A stretch of 15,859 nt of DNA from Legionella genomosp. 1 (GTDB taxonomy: Bacteria; Pseudomonadota; Gammaproteobacteria; Legionellales; Legionellaceae). The position numbers and the translations under genes are program-made. Each line of letters begins with the position of its first letter. The first letter of the stretch is position 1. The stretch lies in assembly GCA_945901145.1 (NCBI GenBank), contig CAMDJY010000006.1, positions 1 through 15,859 of the forward strand, read 5' to 3'. The notes under the pieces are model-generated. The model did no database searches, had not been told where the DNA came from, and was given only the letters and a program-made list of their open reading frames with translations. Of the stretch, positions 8,301 to 15,315 are shown piece by piece.

Positions 8301-11300
8301 CACGAACTTCATAATGGTCTCAAAAATTTGGAGAATGATTATCATTTTCGCCAGATGATTCATTGCAGTTTTGCTAAGTACATCGAATACTATATCGACG
8401 AAGCTTATGTTCAACGTTTTCCTGAAAATACGTTTGCGGATAGATTGTGGAAAAAAAATCTTGCCTTTTTGTTTGAACGCATGCGTCAAGGTTATTTTAT
8501 TAACCGCTACAACAAACATCCGAATTTTGATTCCATTTATGCATTAAATTGCCAAAACACTCGCAACTTTACTGATGTTGATCGTTTGGTCGCGATAATT
8601 TTGATTCAAATTATGCCAATAAGAAAGCAAGACTATAATGAAGAACTTTTCTTGAAGATAAAAAAACAGTTACATACATTCGAACCAGAAGATTTAGAGA
8701 AATTAATTGATTATTATGATACCTATTCTACGGTGCCGGATACATTCGAATTGCATGAATTATTGTTTTCTTTTTCAGACGCATTTTCTTTAATTCAAGC
8801 ATTTAAGACCCAACGTGTTCAGAAGACTCTTCAAGATCAAAACTATACATTCAAGAATATTGATTTAAATGACAAAGATTTTCAACGTATCTTTGGGGCG
8901 CTTAAAAGTAAACGAGATAATAATAACCCAGAGCAGCGTGATCTGGATGAACAGACAAAACATAACTTAATTTCGGACTTCAATGAGATTCAGCGGATAG
9001 GAAAAACTTTGACTCATCTAGATGATGAGCAATTAAAAACGGGTGTGCTCGACCTAAGAAAAAAATTACCAGAAAATCTATTGCCACTTCTGGCTTATAT
9101 GCGTCAAATTATGTTACGAACCCAATACAAGCTATTAAACGATCTCCAACTTTTGGCTTTGATTTATGTCGCACGGCATGATGACGAAAGTTTGATTTTG
9201 CAGATTCAAACTGGCGAGGGTAAAAGTTTAATTAGTTTAATGCGTAGCGCGTATCTCGCTTTAACAGGCAAGATTGTTGATGTTTTTAGTGCTAAAGAAA
9301 GCTTACCAGAACGTGATTATCCTGTTGCGGTGCCTGTTCTGAATAATATGGGTATCACTCGTCACGGATTAATTTATGCAAACTCTCCAGTCGATACTTA
9401 TCATGATGAAATAATCGATGGCATTGGTGCAGTCAACTATTCTACTGCTGGGCAACTGTATTTATCCATTGCAGAGCCTACGTGGAAAAACAAGCGAAAT
9501 TTTAAACTTGATAAAACGAATCGAGTAGCATATCTTGATGAAATTGATTATATTTTACTTGATAACGATGTACAGATTGTTTATGCCGCTGGAGGAAATG
9601 ATGGTCGTGAAAACCCTGATGTTTGGGTTTATGAAGCGGTTTTAAGTTATTATAACCATCCTACAACTTCTTTTATCAAAGATTCATCCGGAAGAATTCT
9701 TATTCAAGCAAATATACATTTGAAAGAATTATGTGATGTATTGATAACAGAAGCAGTGAAGACATCTCGCTTCGATTCTTCATTTTATAAGACCTATCTA
9801 CAGGCAAATTCAGGCATAGACCAAAATAAACGTGATGAACATTTAGTATTTTTAATGTCTGCTGCTCATAAAGCGCATGGCATGCAAAAGGGTCGTAATT
9901 ACTCGATTTCTAAGCAAACGAGAAAAATTATTGATCATAATGGTGTTAAATATGATGCTCCGACCTCTTTTGCGCAGGTCATGATTGAGAATCAAATTAT
10001 CCATGGCGCAACTTACAGCAATTTGGTTCATCAATTTCTTCATGTCAAATTAAACCTTGAAGCAAGACAAAAAGGTGAAGAATCTAATTTTTGGGTTGAT
10101 CCAGTGAGTCAAGCAGCCCTATCATCCAACGTCAATTATATGATGAAGCACTGGTATGGAAAGATAGAAGGAGTCACGGCAACTGCAGGAAGTAAGTCAG
10201 AAATGGCTGTTTATCAAGAATACAATATCACACGGGCTATCAAATTTCCTCGGTATAGAGAAACTAAAAGTAAGCACCATGCACCGATTTATTGTGGCAC
10301 AAAATTGCCTGAAAATAGCAATATTGTCACCTGGAAAGATCGCATTGAGCAAGCAGAAGCTGAGCAAGTTCTTCAAATTGTAAATGAAATCAAAGAATCT
10401 TATAAGGCAAAACGTCCAGTATTAATTACTTGTGATGACGATATTGTAACTGCACGATTATCAGAAAAAATCTCAACACAATTATCGCAAGCATATCCCG
10501 ATATTTGGTGTCATTTACAAAGAGAAGGATTATTTATTAAAGACACAAATGACACGGGGATTACTGAAAATCAAGTTGTTCCTCAAGCCGGCCGAGCGCG
10601 CGCAGTTACGATCAGTGCGCGCATGGGACGAGGTACCGATATTCAACCGGAATCAGAATTAGGTTTACTTGTTATTGGTACAAATGTCACGCATCCACGC
10701 ACGCGTAAACAACAAAACGGTCGACAGGGACGCAATGGCCAACCAGGTGAGTGTAAGGAAATTATTAATTATGTTCAAGTATGCTATGAGGTCGAAAGTT
10801 TTATTAAAGACCCAAAATTGAAACAACGGTTGTACGAAATTTATAATCAAGAAGCTGAGCATCTTAAAATAAAATTAAATAAACATAAGAACGCCCAATC
10901 TTCTAAATTAATTTGGAAAGAAATAGATAAAGATTCTAAAATACGACAATGTTATCTTGACACTCGTTCAGTTCATGCATTACAAGCTCAATTGACGCAA
11001 GTCAATAAAAAAAATGAACGTCAAAAAGAACAAATAGTCTCAGAGTATTCAGGTGTTATTTTTGAGATATTACGTAGTAATAACGAAACAGGCGCAGACT
11101 CAAGCGCACTCAAAGATGCGTGGATAGATTGCTTATTTCATATAACAGAAGATTGGCACAATCGATTTCAAAGCGCCAAATCTGAACAAGATGCTTTTAA
11201 CGTTTTCAAAAACAAGACTGAAGAACGTTGGAAGAGTTTTTTGCAAAATCATAATCTGACACCTGCTAAAACGGGTCAAGTGTTGAATGAATTATTGACT

Positions 11301-12689
11301 AAAGTGGAGACTCAAGATAGTCAAAATTTAATTATTGGAGAAGCTCCCGCTTTAACAACAGACATGTGGATTGATTTATTAAATTCACCAGATTTATCGC
11401 AACATCTAGAAACTGCTTTTACTCGCACAAGTTCTGAAACGATGGTTGAACTATTAAAAAATCCTCAAGTGATTTTACATGAAAGCTTTATTAATGGTTT
11501 AATGAATGCAGAAATTTGTACTGATGAGATCCGTCATTTATTAATTTCACGGTTATATCTAAATAAAGTTGATAATTTTATTAACTTTAATCAGACGGTT
11601 TTAACGTTAATTCGAGGATGCACAGATTTAAACACACTTTTAATAATACTTGATGTTTTAAAGAATCCTGTTGAAAAAGACGTGTTTCAACACGTATTAG
11701 ATAAAGCGAATGAAGAGAATGCAAACCAATTGTTACCACTTTTAGCAAGTAAAAATTCCGATGAAGTATCACTCGTACAACTGATTAATAAAGTAAATAC
11801 CCTTGATACTGAATGCAAAACTGCTTTGCATCATTTTACGCAAAGCATTCAAGATAAACTCAAGAGGTTACGGTCAGATCATTTTACTTCTCAAGTTACT
11901 TTGAATTTAACTGACCAACCTATTGATGCACCACGCACAGAAACTGATGAGCTTGATAAAGAACCTGTTGTTCTATCAGTTATCACGCCGGAGCTACAGA
12001 ATACAGAAAAACCAAAAGAAGAAAAGATTTTAAATACGTTCAATCAAAAGCAGAAAGTTCCAGGAGTGTCTGCAATTACTCGGAATTTAATTGACAAACC
12101 TATTGATGCACCACGCACAGAAACAAATAAGCCTGTTAAAGAACCTTTTGTTCCACCAGCTATCACGCCGGAGCAAGAGAATACATATATACCAAAAGAA
12201 AAAACAAAAGAGAGGCCTATACCTGTTATCAATAAAAATATAGTGGAAGTTGTTAATCGATTTGTGGATCATCTTGAAAGAATAAAGCTTAAGAAATTTA
12301 AGCCTTTAATTAATCAATTACAAGAGTTTAGTCGTCAATATTTAGCGGGAACTATAACTTTAGAGAATTATAAAGCTGGTTGCATGGAAGCAGTAGCTGC
12401 TTGTAAGACAGATTTATCTCAGGCTGCACAACGAAGTTTAACTTTTTGGGAACATATTTCTGAAGCGTTAAGGGCGTTTTTTAATGTCCTTGATAACATA
12501 GTCAGTTCATTTTCATCAAAAACTATGGCTGAAACTTATAATCCACTAGCACGATCGCTCGTGGGTAGAAATCACTTCTTTATCGAGCCCGATAGAAAAA
12601 CGGAACTCAATCAAGCGATGGATGCGTTTGACAGAGAACTCGGTCGGTTAGATGGGTTTAATAACGATGGGGTTGGCCGTCCTAAATAG
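5370..12689 (+). CDS. Giant polyglutamine protein with a SecA-like ATPase core (2439 residues)
   Basis: The function is unknown. Residues 53-79 are 27 glutamines; about 80-1200 match nothing I recognise. A SecA-like motor follows: L-D-D-E-Q-L-K (1217-1223, like LSDEELK at the SecA N terminus), D-L-Q-L-L (1258-1262), Walker A Q-T-G-E-G-K-S (1280-1286), D-E-I-D (1390-1393), a PPXD-like insert, G-V-T-A-T-A-G (1601-1607, SecA GMTGTAD), R-M-G-R-G-T-D-I (1751-1758) and G-R-Q-G-R-N-G-Q-P-G (1784-1793). A charged helical segment runs to about 1960. The C-terminal zinc-binding tail of SecA is absent, and a repeat-bearing linker and helical end (about 2290-2400) are added. There is no signal peptide or clear membrane segment. 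It is far longer than housekeeping SecA (about 900 residues), so it is not the secretion ATPase itself. A secreted effector or specialised translocase are both possible. Three lines counted by hand have 30-33% GC, against 47-60% in two lines from neighbouring genes. Confidence 0.85.
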   Translation: MPLLTENSLKLTGELIETYNNGNFSTTFNVSEQFPLEFTNEQYLLTDVSEGIQQQQQQQQQQQQQQQQQQQQQQQQQQQRSDFKGDKSNLINRYNIQTKKECVTLWNHSQPNQPLILQNKNLKELFSLFVGSDQDDARKKIIRHFTFEAFKQLIEHASEFQFAIPQDPGVEGKNEDDIDFKDNLPEGFFIEYLEDQSLVLCFDANRIRHDDTNPFSMILYRKPELPVVSIVEQEFLVQDFVKTLNKKQLKAFARIPDSGKQQLIDLVHLIQQSPNNSFFDTWRAGLDCSQNWSEFLVFDEVNAVLSSLSSLRDSPSATKAWLSLVLSHTKATGHMQYAALWKAFKAILEYTQSKSLTIDYSQWIEYMTKQQHLHGVVLCGRLYQLLKLAELLPETSLVQQSIFNNFAAIDWRRNGLYYAAIDSNRYFLNLSSKSGLSNFEPTIGSNGSELEVDYRTDWYARTIVTAPMEHAMRYAQTHLELKYSEQELHYQMLQKCRGLLGDSASTQTESDYFRLATFCMAHGQDDAQSIMVTIDAGEYPSAEDYSQELHQINAAYSPFDPVHIKFKDIKTYLTYRRNCPDSGDIKDHEPNAIGRALRALRRLKWSDNNIEVQLKALMHPQAPRLWLTVCPWLSPEHGLEVNSSYATAKKTFEDKHADNLTQFDLEGNPTKENKSSQKIISSVELCLKFYHKQLQSIDFEKNNYFPDKDDFIKFYKELFETRFQPTNSDTKTRNLRREAINDLIKQGMVITRSDYCRCFTQKEISHGLNDFNLYSTYFKQENEALCKRFIVDHLAAEDHEAAIEDLKDLLRFFAKINNKEHFNELGAVLGVLLDEAKPDKRYHVSQLYKRLTRLFDDRKWDWAQHFPLEVLKLLIKFDNNSLLNSNMEDLEGELGGDIRWFITKTISPFLYIYSVSDYVRARMMEQLHYSFNVSTLGLEDPIKFLKQGTPNCLIYPLTRIIDNQEVRDRLIKELASEHELHNGLKNLENDYHFRQMIHCSFAKYIEYYIDEAYVQRFPENTFADRLWKKNLAFLFERMRQGYFINRYNKHPNFDSIYALNCQNTRNFTDVDRLVAIILIQIMPIRKQDYNEELFLKIKKQLHTFEPEDLEKLIDYYDTYSTVPDTFELHELLFSFSDAFSLIQAFKTQRVQKTLQDQNYTFKNIDLNDKDFQRIFGALKSKRDNNNPEQRDLDEQTKHNLISDFNEIQRIGKTLTHLDDEQLKTGVLDLRKKLPENLLPLLAYMRQIMLRTQYKLLNDLQLLALIYVARHDDESLILQIQTGEGKSLISLMRSAYLALTGKIVDVFSAKESLPERDYPVAVPVLNNMGITRHGLIYANSPVDTYHDEIIDGIGAVNYSTAGQLYLSIAEPTWKNKRNFKLDKTNRVAYLDEIDYILLDNDVQIVYAAGGNDGRENPDVWVYEAVLSYYNHPTTSFIKDSSGRILIQANIHLKELCDVLITEAVKTSRFDSSFYKTYLQANSGIDQNKRDEHLVFLMSAAHKAHGMQKGRNYSISKQTRKIIDHNGVKYDAPTSFAQVMIENQIIHGATYSNLVHQFLHVKLNLEARQKGEESNFWVDPVSQAALSSNVNYMMKHWYGKIEGVTATAGSKSEMAVYQEYNITRAIKFPRYRETKSKHHAPIYCGTKLPENSNIVTWKDRIEQAEAEQVLQIVNEIKESYKAKRPVLITCDDDIVTARLSEKISTQLSQAYPDIWCHLQREGLFIKDTNDTGITENQVVPQAGRARAVTISARMGRGTDIQPESELGLLVIGTNVTHPRTRKQQNGRQGRNGQPGECKEIINYVQVCYEVESFIKDPKLKQRLYEIYNQEAEHLKIKLNKHKNAQSSKLIWKEIDKDSKIRQCYLDTRSVHALQAQLTQVNKKNERQKEQIVSEYSGVIFEILRSNNETGADSSALKDAWIDCLFHITEDWHNRFQSAKSEQDAFNVFKNKTEERWKSFLQNHNLTPAKTGQVLNELLTKVETQDSQNLIIGEAPALTTDMWIDLLNSPDLSQHLETAFTRTSSETMVELLKNPQVILHESFINGLMNAEICTDEIRHLLISRLYLNKVDNFINFNQTVLTLIRGCTDLNTLLIILDVLKNPVEKDVFQHVLDKANEENANQLLPLLASKNSDEVSLVQLINKVNTLDTECKTALHHFTQSIQDKLKRLRSDHFTSQVTLNLTDQPIDAPRTETDELDKEPVVLSVITPELQNTEKPKEEKILNTFNQKQKVPGVSAITRNLIDKPIDAPRTETNKPVKEPFVPPAITPEQENTYIPKEKTKERPIPVINKNIVEVVNRFVDHLERIKLKKFKPLINQLQEFSRQYLAGTITLENYKAGCMEAVAACKTDLSQAAQRSLTFWEHISEALRAFFNVLDNIVSSFSSKTMAETYNPLARSLVGRNHFFIEPDRKTELNQAMDAFDRELGRLDGFNNDGVGRPK
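5526..5606 (+). repeat. CAG/CAA trinucleotide repeat encoding 27 glutamines
   Basis: There are 27 consecutive Gln codons, 17 CAG and 10 CAA, ending at CGG (Arg). The dominant pattern is a 9-base unit CAGCAGCAA: three copies, then an irregular CAACAACAGCAA-like stretch, then three more copies and a variable end. Gains or losses of units would keep the reading frame, so this is a length-variable domain rather than an on/off phase switch. Confidence 0.95.
11893..12205 (+). repeat. Imperfect tandem duplication, 180-base period, within the giant gene
   Basis: The stretch from about 11893 to 12025 recurs at 12073 to about 12205, exactly 180 bases (60 codons) later. The best-conserved part, from CCTATTGATGCACC to CACAGAAAC, is identical in both copies; the flanks have diverged. 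The repeats encode a charged, proline-containing linker with P-I-D-A-P-R-T-E-T in each copy (residues about 2175-2279). The period keeps the reading frame. Confidence 0.88.
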
Positions 12690-12708
12690 ACTAATTGTAA
12701 AATTTTAC

Positions 12709-12737
12709 TTGTGGTTTACGTGATTTTTAGTTAGAAT
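12709..12737 (+). promoter_or_regulatory. Likely rplM-rpsI promoter
   Basis: TTGTGG (12709-12714) and TAGAAT (12732-12737) are 17 bases apart. The start would be near 12743, leaving a leader of about 38 bases with a small CTGG/CCAG hairpin (12751-12763) and GGAG at 12771-12774. A 12-bp palindrome, GTAAAATTTTAC (12697-12708), sits just upstream, right after the giant gene's stop. I see no strong terminator between the two genes, so some read-through into rplM is possible. Confidence 0.5.
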
Positions 12738-12781
12738 CGCACGTTCAAGACTGGTGAGCCCAGATAGTTCGGAGTTAATTA

Positions 12782-13216
12782 ATGAAGACATTTAGTGCCA
12801 AATCACACGAAGTTAAGCGTGATTGGTTGATTATCGATGCGACTGATAAAGTCCTTGGTCGTTTAGCGACTGAAATTGCACGCCGTTTGCGTGGTAAACA
12901 TAAAGCTGAATATACACCTCATGTTGATACAGGTGATTATATTATCGTCACGAATGCTGAAAAAGTGATGGTGACTGGTCGTAAGTTTAAAGAAAAAACT
13001 TATTACAATCATTCTGGGTTTCCAGGTGGTATTAAGTCTATTTCTTTTGAGAAACTACAGAAAAAAGATCCAACACGTATTATTGAGCGCGCAGTGAAAG
13101 GCATGCTTCCCAAAAATCCATTGGGTCGAGATATGTATCGCAAATTGAAAGTATATGCCGGCACAGAACATCCACATGTCGCACAGCAACCCCAGCAATT
13201 AGAGATAGAGGAATAA
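12782..13216 (+). CDS. rplM: 50S ribosomal protein L13
   Basis: L13 is an early-assembly protein of the large ribosomal subunit that binds 23S rRNA. The 144 residues match the usual length (142 in E. coli). Recognisable family segments include [16 protein letters not shown] near the N terminus, [12 protein letters not shown], the [12 protein letters not shown] motif, the [15 protein letters not shown] stretch and the [13 protein letters not shown] end. The ATG follows GGAG with a 7-base spacer. rpsI follows after 5 bases, the conserved L13-S9 operon order of bacteria. Its base composition is higher in GC than that of the giant gene just upstream. Confidence 0.98.
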   Translation: MKTFSAKSHEVKRDWLIIDATDKVLGRLATEIARRLRGKHKAEYTPHVDTGDYIIVTNAEKVMVTGRKFKEKTYYNHSGFPGGIKSISFEKLQKKDPTRIIERAVKGMLPKNPLGRDMYRKLKVYAGTEHPHVAQQPQQLEIEE

Positions 13217-13221
13217 GTATT

Positions 13222-13653
13222 ATGGCAGAAACGCAGCAATACTATGGGACTGGTCGTAGAAAAAGTTCATCTGCGCGTGTTTTTATTCGCCGAGGTAAAG
13301 GTGAAGTCATCGTAAATAAACGTCCTTTAGAAGAATATTTTGGACGTGAAACATCATGTATGTTAATTAGACAACCCTTAGAAACAGTTGATATGTTGTC
13401 ACAGTTTGATATTTATGCAACTGTTGTTGGTGGTGGCATTGCAGGTCAAGCAGGTGCGATTCGTTTAGGTATTGCCCGTGCGTTAGTTGCTTATGATGAA
13501 ATTGACATTGATGCAGATGCTGAAGCTAATCCTGATTCTTTTCGTAGAAAACTTCGTGCCCGTGGTTTGTTGACACGTGACTCACGACGTGTAGAACGTA
13601 AAAAAGTCGGTTTACACAAAGCACGTCGCGCCACACAATACTCAAAACGTTAA
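13222..13653 (+). CDS. rpsI: 30S ribosomal protein S9, with an acidic insertion
   Basis: S9 belongs to the small-subunit head; its basic C-terminal tail reaches the P-site tRNA. The protein has 143 residues against 130 in E. coli. Conserved parts include [36 protein letters not shown] and the terminal S-K-R. Most of the extra length is a 12-residue insert, [12 protein letters not shown] (residues 94-105), placed after A-Y-D-E where E. coli continues directly with S-L-R. The frame is open on both sides, and the rest of the gene is intact, so it should be functional. The ATG at 13222 follows GAGGAA at 13207-13212. Confidence 0.98.
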   Translation: MAETQQYYGTGRRKSSSARVFIRRGKGEVIVNKRPLEEYFGRETSCMLIRQPLETVDMLSQFDIYATVVGGGIAGQAGAIRLGIARALVAYDEIDIDADAEANPDSFRRKLRARGLLTRDSRRVERKKVGLHKARRATQYSKR

Positions 13654-13662
13654 TTCTCTGTA

Positions 13663-13694
13663 CGAGTCGATGTCAGATATGCTGACTCGGCTCG
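13663..13694 (+). other. Strong RNA hairpin in the rpsI 3' region
   Basis: CGAGTCGA (13663-13670) pairs with TCGGCTCG (13687-13694) with one G-U wobble; after a single bulged T, GTCAG (13672-13676) pairs with CTGAC (13682-13686) around a 5-base loop, giving 13 base pairs. No T-run follows directly; an 8-T run lies at 13726-13733. It could end or protect the ribosomal-protein transcript, but it is not a standard intrinsic terminator. Confidence 0.5.
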
Positions 13695-13762
13695 CGATAG
13701 TAAGTCTTTGTATTACGAAATTCTGTTTTTTTTAAACAACCCCCCCCTTTATAAGAAATTTA

Positions 13763-13771
13763 TGCTATAAT
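13763..13771 (+). promoter_or_regulatory. Extended -10 promoter of sspA
   Basis: TGCTATAAT is a perfect extended -10 element. The place of the -35 box is taken by a run of eight C (13740-13747), so recognition would depend on the extended -10. The predicted start near 13778 leaves a leader of about 33 bases before the sspA ATG. Confidence 0.6.
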
Positions 13772-13810
13772 GCTGCAATAATTCTGACTCATAACTGCGA
13801 GGAAAAGTTG

Positions 13811-14431
13811 ATGGCTATTATTGCAAAACGTACGATTATGTCGTTATATTCAGACAGTGATGATATTTACAGTCACCAAGTTCGAATCGTGTTAGCGGAA
13901 AAAGGGGTCAATGTTGAAATTTTATCTGTCAAGAAAAATGAACCAACAGAGGTTTTGTTGGGCATTAATCCTTATGGTACGGTGCCAACGCTCGTTGATC
14001 GAGAACTAGTATTATACGAAGCGCGGATTATTATGGAATATTTAGATGAGCGATTTCCACATCCCCCTTTATTACCTGTTTATCCGGTTGCGCGCGCTGA
14101 AACACGCAAAATGATGCATCGTATCGAACATGATTGGTATTCTTTAATGGTACGCATTTATCAGCAGGATGATGCTGAGCAAGCACGTCAGTTATTATCC
14201 GATAGTTTAAAAGGCCTTGAACCTGTTTTCTTAGACAAACCGTATTTTTTAAGTGATGAATATTCATTACTTGATTGTGCACTGGCGCCTTTATTATGGC
14301 GATTGCCACAGCTTGGCATTGAAATTTCTAAAGAAGCACCTGGATTACAAGCGTATATGCAGCGCTTATTTAAGCGTGAATCGTTCCAAGCAAGTTTAAC
14401 TGATGCTGAGAGGCAGCTAAGGGCCGCATAA
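13811..14431 (+). CDS. sspA: Stringent starvation protein A (GST-fold regulator)
   Basis: SspA has a glutathione-S-transferase fold and binds RNA polymerase; in E. coli it acts in starvation and acid tolerance, and homologues control virulence genes. The 206 residues cover the whole protein: the thioredoxin-like domain includes I-Y-S-H-Q-V-R-I-V-L-A-E-K-G and P-T-L-V-D-R-E-L, then the very conserved I-I-M-E-Y-L-D-E-R-F-P-H-P-P-L and P-V-Y-P-V-A-R, and the helical domain ends with P-Y-F-L-S-D-E and A-P-L-L-W-R-L-P-Q-L-G-I-E. The ATG at 13811 has GAGGA with a 7-base spacer; a TTG directly before it is unlikely to be the start. sspB follows two bases after the stop. Confidence 0.97.
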   Translation: MAIIAKRTIMSLYSDSDDIYSHQVRIVLAEKGVNVEILSVKKNEPTEVLLGINPYGTVPTLVDRELVLYEARIIMEYLDERFPHPPLLPVYPVARAETRKMMHRIEHDWYSLMVRIYQQDDAEQARQLLSDSLKGLEPVFLDKPYFLSDEYSLLDCALAPLLWRLPQLGIEISKEAPGLQAYMQRLFKRESFQASLTDAERQLRAA

Positions 14432-14433
14432 CG

Positions 14434-14832
14434 ATGAATATGACTTCGAACAAACCTTATCTTATTCGCGCAATCTATGATTGGATTGTAGATAATGATT
14501 TAACCCCTTATATTTTAGTCAATGCTGAGTATCATGGGGTTGAAGTTCCTCAAGAGTATGTCAATGGTGGACGTATTATTTTAAATATTTCTCCTAAGTC
14601 TTGTCGTGGGTTACACCTTGATAATGATCGCATTATCTTTACGACCCGGTTTTCTGGGCAAACGATGCAGCTTTTCATTCATCCCGGTGCAGTGCTTGCC
14701 ATCTATGCTAAAGAAAATGGTCGGGGCATGGAGTTTGGGGAAGATTATGATCCGCCTCCAAAAGAATCAGATGAATCTAGCGGCGCTGGTTCGCGAGGAC
14801 GCGGCAAACCCGTTTTAAAATTGGTCGAGTAA
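14434..14832 (+). CDS. sspB: ClpXP adaptor SspB
   Basis: SspB recognises ssrA-tagged peptides left by stalled ribosomes and delivers them to the ClpXP protease. The substrate-binding domain spans about residues 1-105, with P-Y-L-I-R-A-I-Y-D-W near the start, T-P-Y-I-L-V-N-A and the strand I-I-F-T-T-R-F-S-G. A flexible acidic, glycine-rich linker follows, and the final G-K-P-V-L-K-L-V-E resembles the C-terminal ClpX-binding motif of E. coli SspB (RPALRVVK). The 132 residues are shorter than E. coli (165) because of a shorter linker. The ATG at 14434 has no strong Shine-Dalgarno sequence and is probably coupled to sspA. tsaE begins directly after the stop. Confidence 0.95.
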   Translation: MNMTSNKPYLIRAIYDWIVDNDLTPYILVNAEYHGVEVPQEYVNGGRIILNISPKSCRGLHLDNDRIIFTTRFSGQTMQLFIHPGAVLAIYAKENGRGMEFGEDYDPPPKESDESSGAGSRGRGKPVLKLVE

Positions 14833-15315
14833 ATGGCGGAGTTGCAGCTTTCGTTTGTTTTGCATGATGAAAACGAAACAGAAGATATTGCGAAACGAAT
14901 CGCAGCGTCGTGTCTGATGCCTTTGGTTGTTACTTTTGGTGGCCAGTTAGGCGTAGGCAAAACAACTTTAATTCGTTTTATGCTGCGGGCTTTGGGTGTG
15001 TCAGGTGCGATTAAAAGTCCTACGTTTTCTTTAGTTGAAAGCTATATGATACCTTCTGCGGTCACAATTCACCATTTTGATCTCTATCGTATTGCTGATG
15101 AAGCTGAGCTAGACTATATTGGATTTCGTGATTATTTCTCGACGAATACACTCTGTTGTATAGAATGGCCTGAACGCGCGCCTCATGTTTTATCATTAGT
15201 TGATCTGCATTGTTCATTGGCCATCACAGACCAAGCGCATCGAATATTAACGATTTCTGCAAAAAGTGCAAATGGATTGATCTGTCTTTCAAAGTTAGTG
15301 GGGTCGCATGCGTAA
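14833..15315 (+). CDS. tsaE: tRNA t6A-modification ATPase TsaE (YjeE)
   Basis: TsaE is the ATPase that works with TsaB and TsaD to make N6-threonylcarbamoyladenosine at position 37 of ANN-decoding tRNAs. The 160 residues match the family. The P-loop G-Q-L-G-V-G-K-T-T (residues 37-45) is complete; the family usually has GDLGAGKT, so the first Asp is Gln here. Further marks are S-P-T-F-S-L-V-E-S-Y, the H-H-F-D-L-Y-R motif followed by A-E-L-D-Y-I-G-F-R-D-Y, and I-E-W-P-E-R-A. The ATG directly abuts the sspB stop, and the stop overlaps amiB by 8 bases, so the three genes are probably translated from one message. The tsaE-amiB pair is common in gammaproteobacteria. Confidence 0.96.
   Translation: MAELQLSFVLHDENETEDIAKRIAASCLMPLVVTFGGQLGVGKTTLIRFMLRALGVSGAIKSPTFSLVESYMIPSAVTIHHFDLYRIADEAELDYIGFRDYFSTNTLCCIEWPERAPHVLSLVDLHCSLAITDQAHRILTISAKSANGLICLSKLVGSHA

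Noticed and set aside
5370..12689. Reading the giant gene as the housekeeping secA
   Set aside because: The motor motifs fit, but the length, the polyQ, the large extra regions and the lack of the zinc-binding tail do not fit the normal secretion ATPase.
5370..12689. Reading the giant gene as a general DEAD/DEAH-box helicase
   Set aside because: QTGEGKS, GVTATAG, RMGRGTD and GRQGRNGQPG in this order, with an insert after DEID, are specific to the SecA branch.
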